Of a DNA stretch of 64,000 nucleotides, positions 25,854 through 32,779 are shown one piece after another. This DNA comes from PALSA-607 sp963737705 (lineage in GTDB: Bacteria > Actinomycetota > Actinomycetes > Acidothermales > Acidothermaceae), in the NCBI GenBank assembly GCA_963737705.1, contig CAVTTP010000006.1, positions 806,001-870,000 of the forward strand, read 5' to 3'. The translations under genes and the position numbers were made by a program. Within the stretch, counting starts at the first letter, position 1; every line of letters starts with the position of its first letter. The notes beneath the pieces are model-generated. The model searched no databases. It worked only from the letters and a program-made list of their open reading frames with translations, and was not told where the DNA came from.

Positions 25854-25989
25854 AGCGCGAATCGTAAGTCTCAGACGCAGCCTGCGAGGACCTCGACGAG
25901 CCCTTCGTGGCGTCGACCAACTCCACTGACGTGCCCGTGGTCCAGCGGGCGATGGGTTGGGCATTGAGCGTGGCGGGTAGCCCTCGAAC

Positions 25990-26202
25990 GTGACAAGCGC
26001 GATCGGCACAAGCACACCACGCTGGGCCTGGGCCGTGTTCTTGTCGATCCTGACGGTCGGCGCGGTGGCCGGCTGGGTCGGCGACGCCCGGCATGGCGGC
26101 ATATGGCCGCTGATCACGGCCGTGAGTCTGACACTGACCGCCGCGACTTGGGTGGTTCATTGGATACGAGCAGTGCGCGCGCAACGGGATGAGAACTCGT
26201 AG
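25990..26202 (+). CDS. Small two-helix membrane protein
   Basis: The 70-aa protein from GTG 25990 has two membrane segments, AWAVFLSILTVGAVAGWV and WPLITAVSLTLTAATWVV, and a basic C-terminal tail (RAVRAQRDENS). The ribosome-binding site is weak. No family is recognised. It is followed closely by another small membrane protein gene. Confidence 0.55.
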   Translation: MTSAIGTSTPRWAWAVFLSILTVGAVAGWVGDARHGGIWPLITAVSLTLTAATWVVHWIRAVRAQRDENS

Positions 26203-26265
26203 CGTTTGGGCGGTGGGGTCGCGGGAAGAGAACGCGCACTGGTATCCGATCCGTGGGGAGAAGCC

Positions 26266-26493
26266 GTGCGCTACGTGTTCGGTGTGGTCGCGATACTTGC
26301 TGGTCTTGCGCAGATTGCGTTTCGTGCCAGAACGGCACGCGCGAGTGCCGCTTCCAACAAGGTGATGTTCAACGGCCGCATGAGCGGTCCTGGGTGGGTT
26401 CGCTACAACACGACCATGGCGGCGTTCGTCGGTTGCGTGTTCGTGGTCGTAGGTGTCCTGATGATCGCCGGGGCGTTCGGCCCAGTTCACTAG
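26266..26493 (+). CDS. Small two-helix membrane protein
   Basis: The 75-aa protein from GTG 26266 (GGGGAGAAGCC directly upstream) starts VRYVFGVVAILAGLAQIAF and ends in a second membrane helix, AAFVGCVFVVVGVLMIAG. A short loop with MSGPGWVRYNT lies between them. Function is unknown. It lies 63 bp after the previous small membrane protein gene, probably the same transcript. Confidence 0.6.
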   Translation: MRYVFGVVAILAGLAQIAFRARTARASAASNKVMFNGRMSGPGWVRYNTTMAAFVGCVFVVVGVLMIAGAFGPVH

Positions 26494-26520
26494 ACCGGAG
26501 GACCGAACTCGACATCTAGG

Positions 26521-26537
26521 GCCCGGCGCCTTAGGGC
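26521..26537. repeat. 17-bp direct repeat, copy 2
   Basis: This is an exact copy of 25534-25550. It sits just after the small membrane protein genes and about 170 bp before the 100-bp tandem repeat array. Confidence 0.7.
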
Positions 26538-26711
26538 AAGCACCTGGCCTTAAACACCGAATAACCACCAGCCAGCCGCACCTCCATCGCCGAATAACCA
26601 CCAACGCTGGAACACCCAGCCAGCAAGTCCCTGGTCCCGGCATGTGGACCCAGCGGGCGACGAAAGCAGCCTCTTCTCAGCGCTGTGTATATAAACACCA
26701 CGGTGACCCAG

Positions 26712-27110
26712 GGCCTAGTTCTTTGTGGCGGCGGCAGGTGGCATCGGGCAGATGCCGGGTCAGAGCCAGCGAGTTGTTGCGCATGCAACAACCAAACCCG
26801 AGCAAACAGTTGGCCTAGTTCTTTGTGGCGGCGGCAGGTGGCATCGGGCAGATGCCGGGTCAGAGCCAGCGAGTTGTTGCGCATGCAACAACCAAACCCG
26901 AGCAAACAGTTGGCCTGTTCTTTGTGGCGGCGGCAGGTGGCATCGGGCAGATGCCGGGTCAGAGCCAGCGAGTTGTTGCGCATGCAACAACCAAACCCGA
27001 GCAAACAGTTGGCCTAGTTCTTTGTGGCGGCGGCAGGTGGCATCGGGCAGATGCCGGGTCAGAGCCAGCGAGTTGTTGCGCATGCAACAACCAAACCCGA
27101 GCAAACAGTT
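26712..27110. repeat. Four tandem 100-bp repeats with nested hairpins
   Basis: Copies lie at 26712-26811, 26812-26911, 26912-27010 and 27011-27110. They are essentially identical; copy 3 lacks one base near its start. In each, unit positions 29-34 pair with 40-45 (GGCATC/GATGCC, loop GGGCA). Positions 62-69 pair with 74-81 (GTTGTTGC/GCAACAAC, loop GCAT), enclosed by CGGGT at 45-49 and ACCCG at 85-89. The 100-bp period is not a multiple of three and no reading frame is conserved, so the array is non-coding. An iteron-type origin, a partition site or an array of structured RNAs are all possible. Confidence 0.9.
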
Positions 27111-27273
27111 GGCCTGACTGGCTTTAGGTTCCTTCGGTGAGTGCTGTTGCCGCTTGTGTTTGTGCGTGGGTCGGTCGGCTTGTTCTGTCGCTACATGTAG
27201 CGGTGCCGAGGTCGTTGGCGCTGGGGCTAGACGATCTTGCGTCGTGAGGCCACCCTTGAGCCGTGATCACCCA

Positions 27274-27825
27274 ATGAAAGCCACGCCGATCCTCGCGGGT
27301 GCGTGTGTGGTCCTAGCGCTGGCAGTTGGCGGTGAGGGGGTCGCGCTGCTGTCGGATCGGTCAGCGATCCACACCCTCAACGCCGCACTGACCGCACCTG
27401 TCGTACGGGCAACTGTGACTGCAACACCCACGCCTAGTGCCGCACCTACTCCTAGCGTGTTCGTGAGTCCAACCGTCACGGCCGTTGCAGCCATCGCTTC
27501 GAAACTGGTTGTGGTCAGCGCTGCACCAGGCAAGGCGGGTGCAGTTGGCGCGAGTGGTGCGCGTGGTGCGAACGGTCCGCAAGGACCACAAGGACCACAA
27601 GGCGCAGCTGGGCCAGTTGGGCCGCCCGGTCCCGAGGGATCGCGTGGCCCCAGCGGTCCACCCGGCCCTGCCGCAACGGCGCCACCCGGATTCACTTCCC
27701 AGTCGTGTCAAACGTTGGTGGACGACTTCAACCGGCTGAGCAACACGGTGTCAACACTCGCCAATGATGCCCACATCCCGCTTGGCTTCCCGCCGCTGCT
27801 TGACGACCTCATGTGCCTCTATTGA
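27274..27825 (+). CDS. Collagen-like protein with N-terminal membrane anchor
   Basis: The 183-aa protein starts MKATPILAGACVVLALAVGG, a signal or anchor helix, followed by a Thr/Pro/Ser/Val stalk. An uninterrupted Gly-X-Y stretch of about 15 triplets follows (GAVGASGARGANGPQGPQ and on to GPSGPPGP). The C-terminal domain QSCQTLVDDFNRLSNTVSTL...LDDLMCLY has two Cys. Such short collagen-like proteins in actinobacteria and their phages form trimers. ATG 27274 is chosen because it places the hydrophobic helix first; its ribosome-binding site is weak. Confidence 0.75.
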   Translation: MKATPILAGACVVLALAVGGEGVALLSDRSAIHTLNAALTAPVVRATVTATPTPSAAPTPSVFVSPTVTAVAAIASKLVVVSAAPGKAGAVGASGARGANGPQGPQGPQGAAGPVGPPGPEGSRGPSGPPGPAATAPPGFTSQSCQTLVDDFNRLSNTVSTLANDAHIPLGFPPLLDDLMCLY

Positions 27826-27934
27826 GAGCGCGGGCGAGCCATGTCGCCCAGGCGAACCTCCACGCTTGCGCATGGCGAAGCCCCGGCTGCCAGATTGGGC
27901 AAGTCGGGGCTTCGTGGCGCGCTGTCTCTATTGG

Positions 27935-28282
27935 CTAGGGCGCTAGGACTTCCTCGGTGGTACCAGCTTCCTGAAGGAGCGTGATGACTGCGACCCAAAG
28001 CTCGCTCGCGGCGGCGTGCGCCTCGCGTGGTGCCCAGTCGTGGTTACCGCATGAGAGCGAGGTGGGTTCGGTGATCGCACCTTTTCGGTCACTAACCTCG
28101 GACAGTTGCACATCGCCCATCGGCGTTTGGATGCTCCGCGAATAGTGGTACTGCTCGCCCGTTCCGGGCTCCTCCCAGTGCTTCACGCACCACGGCGGGC
28201 AGTCCGCTGTCTGCGCGCTGTAGCCGTCGGTAGGGGCGGCGCCGGTGTCGCTAATGATGATTGGTCCTCTACGCTTTGCCAT
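27935..28282 (-). CDS. DUF6907-like protein
   Basis: The 115-aa protein starts MAKRRGPIIISDTG with AGGAAGG seven bases upstream of the ATG. It contains CPPWCVKHWEEPGTGEQYHYS and a C-terminal helical stretch with AREAHAAASELWVAVITLL. The C-P-x-W-C...H pattern is that of DUF6907 proteins, which are common in actinobacterial mobile elements and have no assigned function. It is divergent from the HTH trio at 28398. Confidence 0.65.
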   Translation of the reverse strand: MAKRRGPIIISDTGAAPTDGYSAQTADCPPWCVKHWEEPGTGEQYHYSRSIQTPMGDVQLSEVSDRKGAITEPTSLSCGNHDWAPREAHAAASELWVAVITLLQEAGTTEEVLAP

Positions 28283-28369
28283 GTCGAACCTTCCTAAGAG
28301 GTTTGGCCGCGCCCCGGGACAGTTGCTGCTGTTGCCGGGGCTTTCGCTTGCATGGCCGATTCCATCTAA

Positions 28370-28390
28370 CTCTTGACGACTTGTCAAGAG
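28370..28390. promoter_or_regulatory. Perfect 8-bp inverted repeat between divergent genes
   Basis: CTCTTGAC and GTCAAGAG are separated by GACTT. The repeat lies seven bases before the ATG of the first HTH gene and 88 bp upstream of the divergent DUF6907 gene. It contains TTGAC, so it may overlap a -35 element. It is a likely operator for one of the adjacent HTH proteins. Confidence 0.6.
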
Positions 28391-28397
28391 ACGCGCC

Positions 28398-28613
28398 ATG
28401 ATTCGTTACATGAAATCGCACGGGCACTTAGGTGTTGCTGAGGTTGCGGAGCTGCTTGGAGTGAGCAGGCAGCGCGTGTATCAGTTGCGCGTCGCATACC
28501 CGGACTTTCCTGTGCCCGTTGCAGAACTTACGAGCGGACCGGTCTGGCACGAGAGCGAGTTGCTCGCGTGGCAGTCCCAGCATCCCGATCGTCGATCCGG
28601 CCGGCCTACCTGA
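28398..28613 (+). CDS. AlpA/excisionase-like HTH protein
   Basis: The 71-aa protein has GVAEVAELLGVSRQRVYQLRVAYPDFPVPVAELTSGPVWHESELLAW. This is an AlpA-like winged HTH of the type that controls excision genes or acts as directionality factor. It begins right after the 28370-28390 inverted repeat, which suggests autoregulation. It is followed 12 bp later by a second HTH gene. Confidence 0.75.
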   Translation: MIRYMKSHGHLGVAEVAELLGVSRQRVYQLRVAYPDFPVPVAELTSGPVWHESELLAWQSQHPDRRSGRPT

Positions 28614-28625
28614 AGGAGATGCCAA

Positions 28626-28841
28626 ATGTCGGCGCAAGAGCTGTCCTCAACCGCGGCCGAACCATTGCGGCTGCTGTTGTCTATCGAGGACGCCGCTGAG
28701 CGGCTCTCCCTCGGGCGGACAACGTTCCTGCAACTCGTCTACGCGAGGCGCATCGAATCCGTGACGATCGGTCGGCGACGTCTGATCCCGGCCGAAGGAC
28801 TTGAGGACTATGTGGCGCGCTTGCGGTTGGCAGCGGAATGA
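28626..28841 (+). CDS. Excisionase-family HTH_17 protein
   Basis: The 71-aa protein has LLLSIEDAAERLSLGRTTFLQLVYARRIESVTIGRRRLIPAEGLEDYVARL, a classic HTH_17 fold. AAGGAG lies eight bases before the ATG. It overlaps the next gene by ATGA and is a close paralogue of it. Confidence 0.8.
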   Translation: MSAQELSSTAAEPLRLLLSIEDAAERLSLGRTTFLQLVYARRIESVTIGRRRLIPAEGLEDYVARLRLAAE

Positions 28842-29056
28842 CAACATGTAGTGGACCGGGCGCTGCGGAAGCCCAACCCACGTTGATGCCTCTCCTCGTG
28901 CCGGCGCGCGAGGCCGCCCGGATCCTCGGCGTATCGGAGCGCACCACGCGCCACCTGATCTACAGCGGCCAGCTCGAATCCGTCCAGATCGGCACCCGGC
29001 GCCTCGTCCCCGTCGACGCATTAAGCGAATACGTGAGCAGGTTGCGGTCGCAATGA
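28838..29056 (+). CDS. Excisionase-family HTH_17 protein
   Basis: The 72-aa protein has LLVPAREAARILGVSERTTRHLIYSGQLESVQIGTRRLVPVDALSEYVSRL, another HTH_17 fold. It is the third HTH gene in a row and is translationally coupled to the second. Which of the three, if any, is the true excisionase cannot be told from sequence. Confidence 0.8.
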   Translation: MTTCSGPGAAEAQPTLMPLLVPAREAARILGVSERTTRHLIYSGQLESVQIGTRRLVPVDALSEYVSRLRSQ

Positions 29057-29074
29057 TCGGACATTGGTCCGATG

Positions 29075-29536
29075 TCATCGGTCGTCGTTCGCAACCATGG
29101 GTAACGCAGCCACACCCGGCCGCGCCGGCGACGAACCCATCTCGCCACTGTCATGAAGGAAGTATCGGAGGTACGGGGCAGTGGACCGCGTGTAGAAAAA
29201 GATGCCGGGGTCGGCCGTCTGGACCAGCGACTCTATGTCCGCAAAGCGCCTGACAAACAACACGAAGAAATCCCAAGTAGACAGGTTGCCCCCGTCCGCA
29301 TTGATAAACACGTGCAAGCGCGCCTCAAGCAACACTCGCCGTTGGCGCGGCAGCATCGCCATCCGTGCGTCACGGGTAACCATGCTGTGTCCCCGCTGCG
29401 CGACCGCACGGGCGATAACTTCATCCTGCTCTGCAGGCAAAAAGAGTTCGCCGTGACCAATAACGTCTGAGCGCAGGACCTTAAGCGCCTGCACGGCCTT
29501 TACAGGCACATTGCGATCGAAGAAATACCCCGGCAC
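29075..29536 (-). CDS. PIN-like toxin, VapC45 type
   Basis: The 153-aa protein from GTG 29536 starts PGYFFDRNVPVKAVQAL, with the first PIN acidic residue in FFDRN. It continues DVIGHGELFLPAEQDEVIARAVAQRGHSMVTRDARMA, with the D-E-V and TRDxRM features of PIN-like (VapC45/DUF5615) domains, and ends with WDFFVLFVRRFADIESL. PIN toxins cleave RNA. It follows the antitoxin gene by six bases. Identification rests on family pattern and gene order. Confidence 0.65.
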   Translation of the reverse strand: MPGYFFDRNVPVKAVQALKVLRSDVIGHGELFLPAEQDEVIARAVAQRGHSMVTRDARMAMLPRQRRVLLEARLHVFINADGGNLSTWDFFVLFVRRFADIESLVQTADPGIFFYTRSTAPYLRYFLHDSGEMGSSPARPGVAALPMVANDDR

Positions 29537-29542
29537 CGTCCG

Positions 29543-30283
29543 TCACGCAGCCGTCTTGGCCTGCGGGTCCCACATCTCCCATTCGATAGCTCGCTTGACG
29601 GACTCGACTGGAAGTCCCCAATCGCCGGCGACACCATCGATTTCACCGCCGGCACGAATTTGCTCGATGAGCAGGTCCGTCCGAATCCCTTCAACCATCG
29701 GCGCGCCGTAGTTAACAAGCGGGTCTAGAACGACCAGCTTGTCCTTTCCGCGCGGCCAGTAACGCGATGCACCCGTTGCGTCCACGTCGAACTCGACCTT
29801 GCGAACGAACTGTGACGCGATATCGGTGAGTGCGATTTGGTTGTCTCGATATCGAACGAGTTGCAAGCTACGTGGGAGGGCGGCTTCGTCCTGGACCTGG
29901 GCCATGAGGTCACGACCGGAATGCAGCGGCTGTTTCATAGCCAACGGGTATTCGACACCGAACGCTTCGCGGGCTAGCGAGACGAACGTGCGTAGCTCAG
30001 GGAGGGCCACCTTCGCTTGGCGGTACTCGCTGAGCCACCCCGCCTCGATGAACTCTGGCCAAGTCACGTCTCCTGAGCCGGTAGGCTCCCGTCGGACTAC
30101 TGGGGCGTACGTTCGATCCCTGCGAGTCATGCCCTCAAGCCAGTACCGCAACGTGTTCGACTTCACTCGCAGAAGCCGCGCCGCTTCTGCAATCGTGTAT
30201 ATCGGCTCGTCAACCGGTAGCGGAAACGTCACGGTGCGAGCGTATTCCAGGCACACGCCAAAACTCGGCACGAAAGCCGCCAT
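29543..30283 (-). CDS. VapB45-like antitoxin with MerR-type HTH and DUF433 domain
   Basis: The 246-aa protein has an N-terminal HTH (EPIYTIAEAARLLRVKSNTLRYWLEGM). A middle region with VVRREPTGSGDVTWPEFIEAGWLSEYR follows, then a C-terminal DUF433 domain (VNYGAPMVEGIRTDLLIEQIRAGGE, VAGDWGLPVESVKRAIEW). This matches the order of the mycobacterial VapB45 antitoxin. The ATG at 30283 overlaps the putative arm site; a GTG at 30232 is an alternative start. As the gene next to attR, the pair may stabilise the element. Confidence 0.7.
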   Translation of the reverse strand: MAAFVPSFGVCLEYARTVTFPLPVDEPIYTIAEAARLLRVKSNTLRYWLEGMTRRDRTYAPVVRREPTGSGDVTWPEFIEAGWLSEYRQAKVALPELRTFVSLAREAFGVEYPLAMKQPLHSGRDLMAQVQDEAALPRSLQLVRYRDNQIALTDIASQFVRKVEFDVDATGASRYWPRGKDKLVVLDPLVNYGAPMVEGIRTDLLIEQIRAGGEIDGVAGDWGLPVESVKRAIEWEMWDPQAKTAA

Positions 30284-30303
30284 TGGCTGCCAGTTTGGCT
30301 GCC
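30283..30303. promoter_or_regulatory. Putative integrase arm-type sites, right end
   Basis: TTGGCTGCCA (30283-30292) and TTTGGCTGCC (30294-30303) form a pair of direct repeats like the pair at 15628-15650 at the left end. They lie 45-65 bp inside attR. Confidence 0.5.
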
Positions 30304-30347
30304 GCCGCTCACCAAGTCCCCTTGCCGTGAGCGTTTCGGCTGGTCAG

Positions 30348-30396
30348 GGGGTGCCCTCGGCAGGATTCGGACCTGCGACACACGGTTTAGGAAACC
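30348..30396. repeat. attR: 49-bp tRNA-Arg 3' portion
   Basis: It is identical to attL at 15455-15503. It forms the 3' part of the intact tRNA-Arg, showing that the element supplied the replacement 3' end. Confidence 0.95.
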
Positions 30397-30424
30397 GATG
30401 CTCTATCCCCTGAGCTACGAGGGC
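30352..30424 (-). tRNA. tRNA-Arg (anticodon CCT)
   Basis: The minus strand folds as a cloverleaf of 73 nt. The acceptor is GCCCTCG/CGAGGGC, the D arm GCTC AGGGGATA GAGC, and the anticodon loop TTCCTAA with CCT between a 5-bp stem (TCGGT/ACCGT with a G-T pair). The T arm is GCAGG/CCTGC. CCA is not encoded. It is the integration target of the element. Confidence 0.92.
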
Positions 30425-30637
30425 GGGATAGCGCAAGAGTAGTGGCCCGCCGTTGAGACTCGTCCGATTGACCGGCCGGCTTAGAGCACGCGAGAGCAAG
30501 CGCGCATCACGTAGGGGGAGTCGGTTTAAGCCTTGCTTGTCCAACCAGAGCAGGTAAGCGTCCGCGACCTCACGCCAACCGCTATCGATGGTGAGGGAGT
30601 GCCCGCGGCCGGCGAACTCGATCAGCTCTGCGCAGGC

Positions 30638-32779
30638 CTAAGGCGCGTCGGTGTACTGGATCGAGACTTGGTTCGAATAGCCGTGCGGCACGGTCGTTCC
30701 GTCCGACAGCCAGGTCTCGTAGAAGACGGGCTGTGGCTGTGCTGAGTCACCGACGACGACGAAGTGCGCGATTCCGTTGCTGTCGGTAACGCCGGACACC
30801 GGGCTCGTTCCTTCGCCGGCACCGTTGATGCTCGACTCGCCGGCAAGCAGCCCGCCAGCCGCGTAGACAACCTGGCCCATCACCACGACAACACCCGCGC
30901 GATGCACCGGATTGCCGTACTGGTCTTGCAGTTGGACGGCGAGTGGTACCGGCGTGTGCACCGGAACAGCTCTGTTGACCGCATCAGGCACGATCGACGT
31001 CGAGAATCGCGAGACCAAGTAAGTAGCACTCGTCGACATCGCGGCAGGGCCGCTAGTGAACGCGGCGACGAACATCGGGGCGGCGACTGCGGGCATCGAC
31101 GCCGTATTCGGTGCGCGCAAGATGAACGTGCTCGTGCTGTGGGCCCCCACAACAGGAATCACTGCGTGTCCGGCCGCGTCGACCGGGTTCCAAAACGTCG
31201 TGGCGTGCGCCTGCGTCTGCACAGTGAAGTGCGGATGCTGCGGTTTGCCCGTGTGGTTCGTCACCTGAACCGTTGCCTGGTCGATCGTGCCGAGCTGGCC
31301 CGTCGACTCCGTATCGATGATCCGAACCGACAACGGCGCAGGCGTCGTAACAGCAGCGATTGTCAGGCCCAGGGTCACAAGGCCAACGCCGACAAGCCCG
31401 AGACTGATCCACCGCTGGTAGCTGTGCCGCACCCGCCACCCAACGGGTGGGGAACCAGCAGTGACACCGGCAACGATGGCCGCGGGAACGAGCATGAACA
31501 AGTACGAGCCGAACGACCGTGTCGGCAGGAAGAACGTCACGCCGACGAGTGGGACCCACGCGCGCTTCAACGCGGCATATCGGTAACGGAAAGCCAGCAG
31601 GGCCAAGGCGAAACAGGCGACACCCGCAAGGCTGTAGAGAGCGAGTCGGCCGCCGCCGAGGTGGTTGAAGATGGTCAGGTCGACGAGCCCCTGTCCATCG
31701 GGAATCGTCGGTTGCACCAGCGGCAGGAACGTTCCTCGCACCCACGCCGCAGGGTCGGCGACGATGAATGGAGCATTCAACAACAGGAACGTGCCGAGTG
31801 CCGTCGCCGCGTACCGGCCAACGACGCGTGCCCCGTCGGTGCCATTTTCGCGGTGTTCGATCCACAACCCGATCACGAGGAATGGCGCGAGGAACCACGG
31901 AGTCTGCTTGACGCTGCAGGCGATGCCGAGCGCGATCGGACCGATCCACCTCGCGACGGAGTCTTCGAGACGAACGCCGTAGCGATCCCAGCGGTAGACG
32001 GCGAGCAGCACGAACGGAACAAAGAGCGCGTCGGTGAGGCCGCCCAGCATGAATGACAGGTACACGGCTGCGCTGAGAATCAGACCCGAGACCCACGATG
32101 CGCGTGCGGGCAGCATCCGCCACAACATGAAGCCCGACAGCGCCCAGAACGCAACGTCGATGACATTGGCCGCTTGCGTGTGGAAGCCGAGAATCAGTGC
32201 AGGCAGGTAGAAGAGAAAGGACGCCGACGGGTACGAGAGGTTGTCGACCTCGCTGCCGTTCAACCGGTAGGTGTGGAAGATCTGCGGCACGTGGAACTGC
32301 GTCAGCGCGGGCGCCATCGAGTGCGTGTACGGATTCAGGCCATGCATCGCGAGGCTCGCGGCGTACTGGTCGAAGGCCGCGCCGTCGGTGCCGTAGCCGG
32401 GTTGCGTCATCCAGACCGCAGCCGCGTAAAAGCCGATGCCCACAACGAGGGCCAGGAGTACGACTGCTTGGCCTCGCACGCTGAGCCCATCGCGGCCGAC
32501 CCATGCCCGCCAGCCGCCCCACAAGCTGACCAGGATCAGCGCAACGCTCACAAGGTTGGCGCCGGGTACCAGCGTTGACCCACCCCACGCCTGCAGGCCG
32601 GTCAACCCCGTCAGCAAGCTGACAAGTGACCAACCGATCCGCGACGTAAGTAGCAGCTGATCCGCATCGTCCGGGCGTGCGTGGTGGCGTGGTCGACGCG
32701 CTGCTTCCTCAGCAAGGGCGACCCGCCGTGCTTCTTCGAAGAGAAGCCGACGCGAGGGAACGACGTCGAGTGCGGTCAT
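30638..32779 (-). CDS. GT-C type membrane glycosyltransferase-like protein
   Basis: The 713-aa protein has about 11-13 membrane helices in its first ~480 residues. They include the acidic first loop GYGTDGAAFDQYAASLAMHGLNPYTHSM, where Asp residues in GT-C mannosyl/arabinosyltransferases bind the lipid-phosphosugar. The last ~230 residues are an extracytoplasmic beta-rich region of Ig-like character (VQVTNHTGKPQHPHF, VPLAVQLQDQYGNPVHRAG). It may glycosylate envelope proteins or polymers; donor and acceptor are unknown. The ATG overlaps the stop of the upstream secreted protein gene (ATGA), so the two are coupled. Confidence 0.7.
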   Translation of the reverse strand: MTALDVVPSRRLLFEEARRVALAEEAARRPRHHARPDDADQLLLTSRIGWSLVSLLTGLTGLQAWGGSTLVPGANLVSVALILVSLWGGWRAWVGRDGLSVRGQAVVLLALVVGIGFYAAAVWMTQPGYGTDGAAFDQYAASLAMHGLNPYTHSMAPALTQFHVPQIFHTYRLNGSEVDNLSYPSASFLFYLPALILGFHTQAANVIDVAFWALSGFMLWRMLPARASWVSGLILSAAVYLSFMLGGLTDALFVPFVLLAVYRWDRYGVRLEDSVARWIGPIALGIACSVKQTPWFLAPFLVIGLWIEHRENGTDGARVVGRYAATALGTFLLLNAPFIVADPAAWVRGTFLPLVQPTIPDGQGLVDLTIFNHLGGGRLALYSLAGVACFALALLAFRYRYAALKRAWVPLVGVTFFLPTRSFGSYLFMLVPAAIVAGVTAGSPPVGWRVRHSYQRWISLGLVGVGLVTLGLTIAAVTTPAPLSVRIIDTESTGQLGTIDQATVQVTNHTGKPQHPHFTVQTQAHATTFWNPVDAAGHAVIPVVGAHSTSTFILRAPNTASMPAVAAPMFVAAFTSGPAAMSTSATYLVSRFSTSIVPDAVNRAVPVHTPVPLAVQLQDQYGNPVHRAGVVVVMGQVVYAAGGLLAGESSINGAGEGTSPVSGVTDSNGIAHFVVVGDSAQPQPVFYETWLSDGTTVPHGYSNQVSIQYTDAP

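Larger units (their letters stand above)
15455..30396. mobile_element. Integrative element in tRNA-Arg(CCT), about 14.9 kb
   Basis: The element is bounded by two identical 49-bp copies of the tRNA-Arg 3' portion (15455-15503 and 30348-30396). The intact tRNA is reconstituted at the right end. Just inside the left end is a tyrosine integrase gene, followed by an excisionase-like gene, a RepA-like ATPase operon, phage-like structural ORFs, regulators, a diguanylate cyclase and a toxin-antitoxin pair at the right end. No capsid, portal, terminase or conjugation (FtsK/TraB-like) gene was recognised. It therefore looks like a replicating integrative element, phage satellite or decayed prophage. 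The broken integrase suggests it may now be fixed. Confidence 0.9.

Noticed and set aside
26712..27110. CRISPR array
   Set aside because: The units are contiguous 100-bp copies without unique spacers, and no cas gene is present.
26685..27127. ORFs of about 100-157 aa on both strands across the 100-bp repeats
   Set aside because: The 100- and 99-bp periods change the frame in every copy, the products are repetitive artefacts, and no ribosome-binding site was seen.
30344..30544. 66-aa ORF containing VAQGIEHRFPKPCVAGPNPAEGTP
   Set aside because: This is the well-known translation of a tRNA gene (the tRNA-Arg at 30352-30424).
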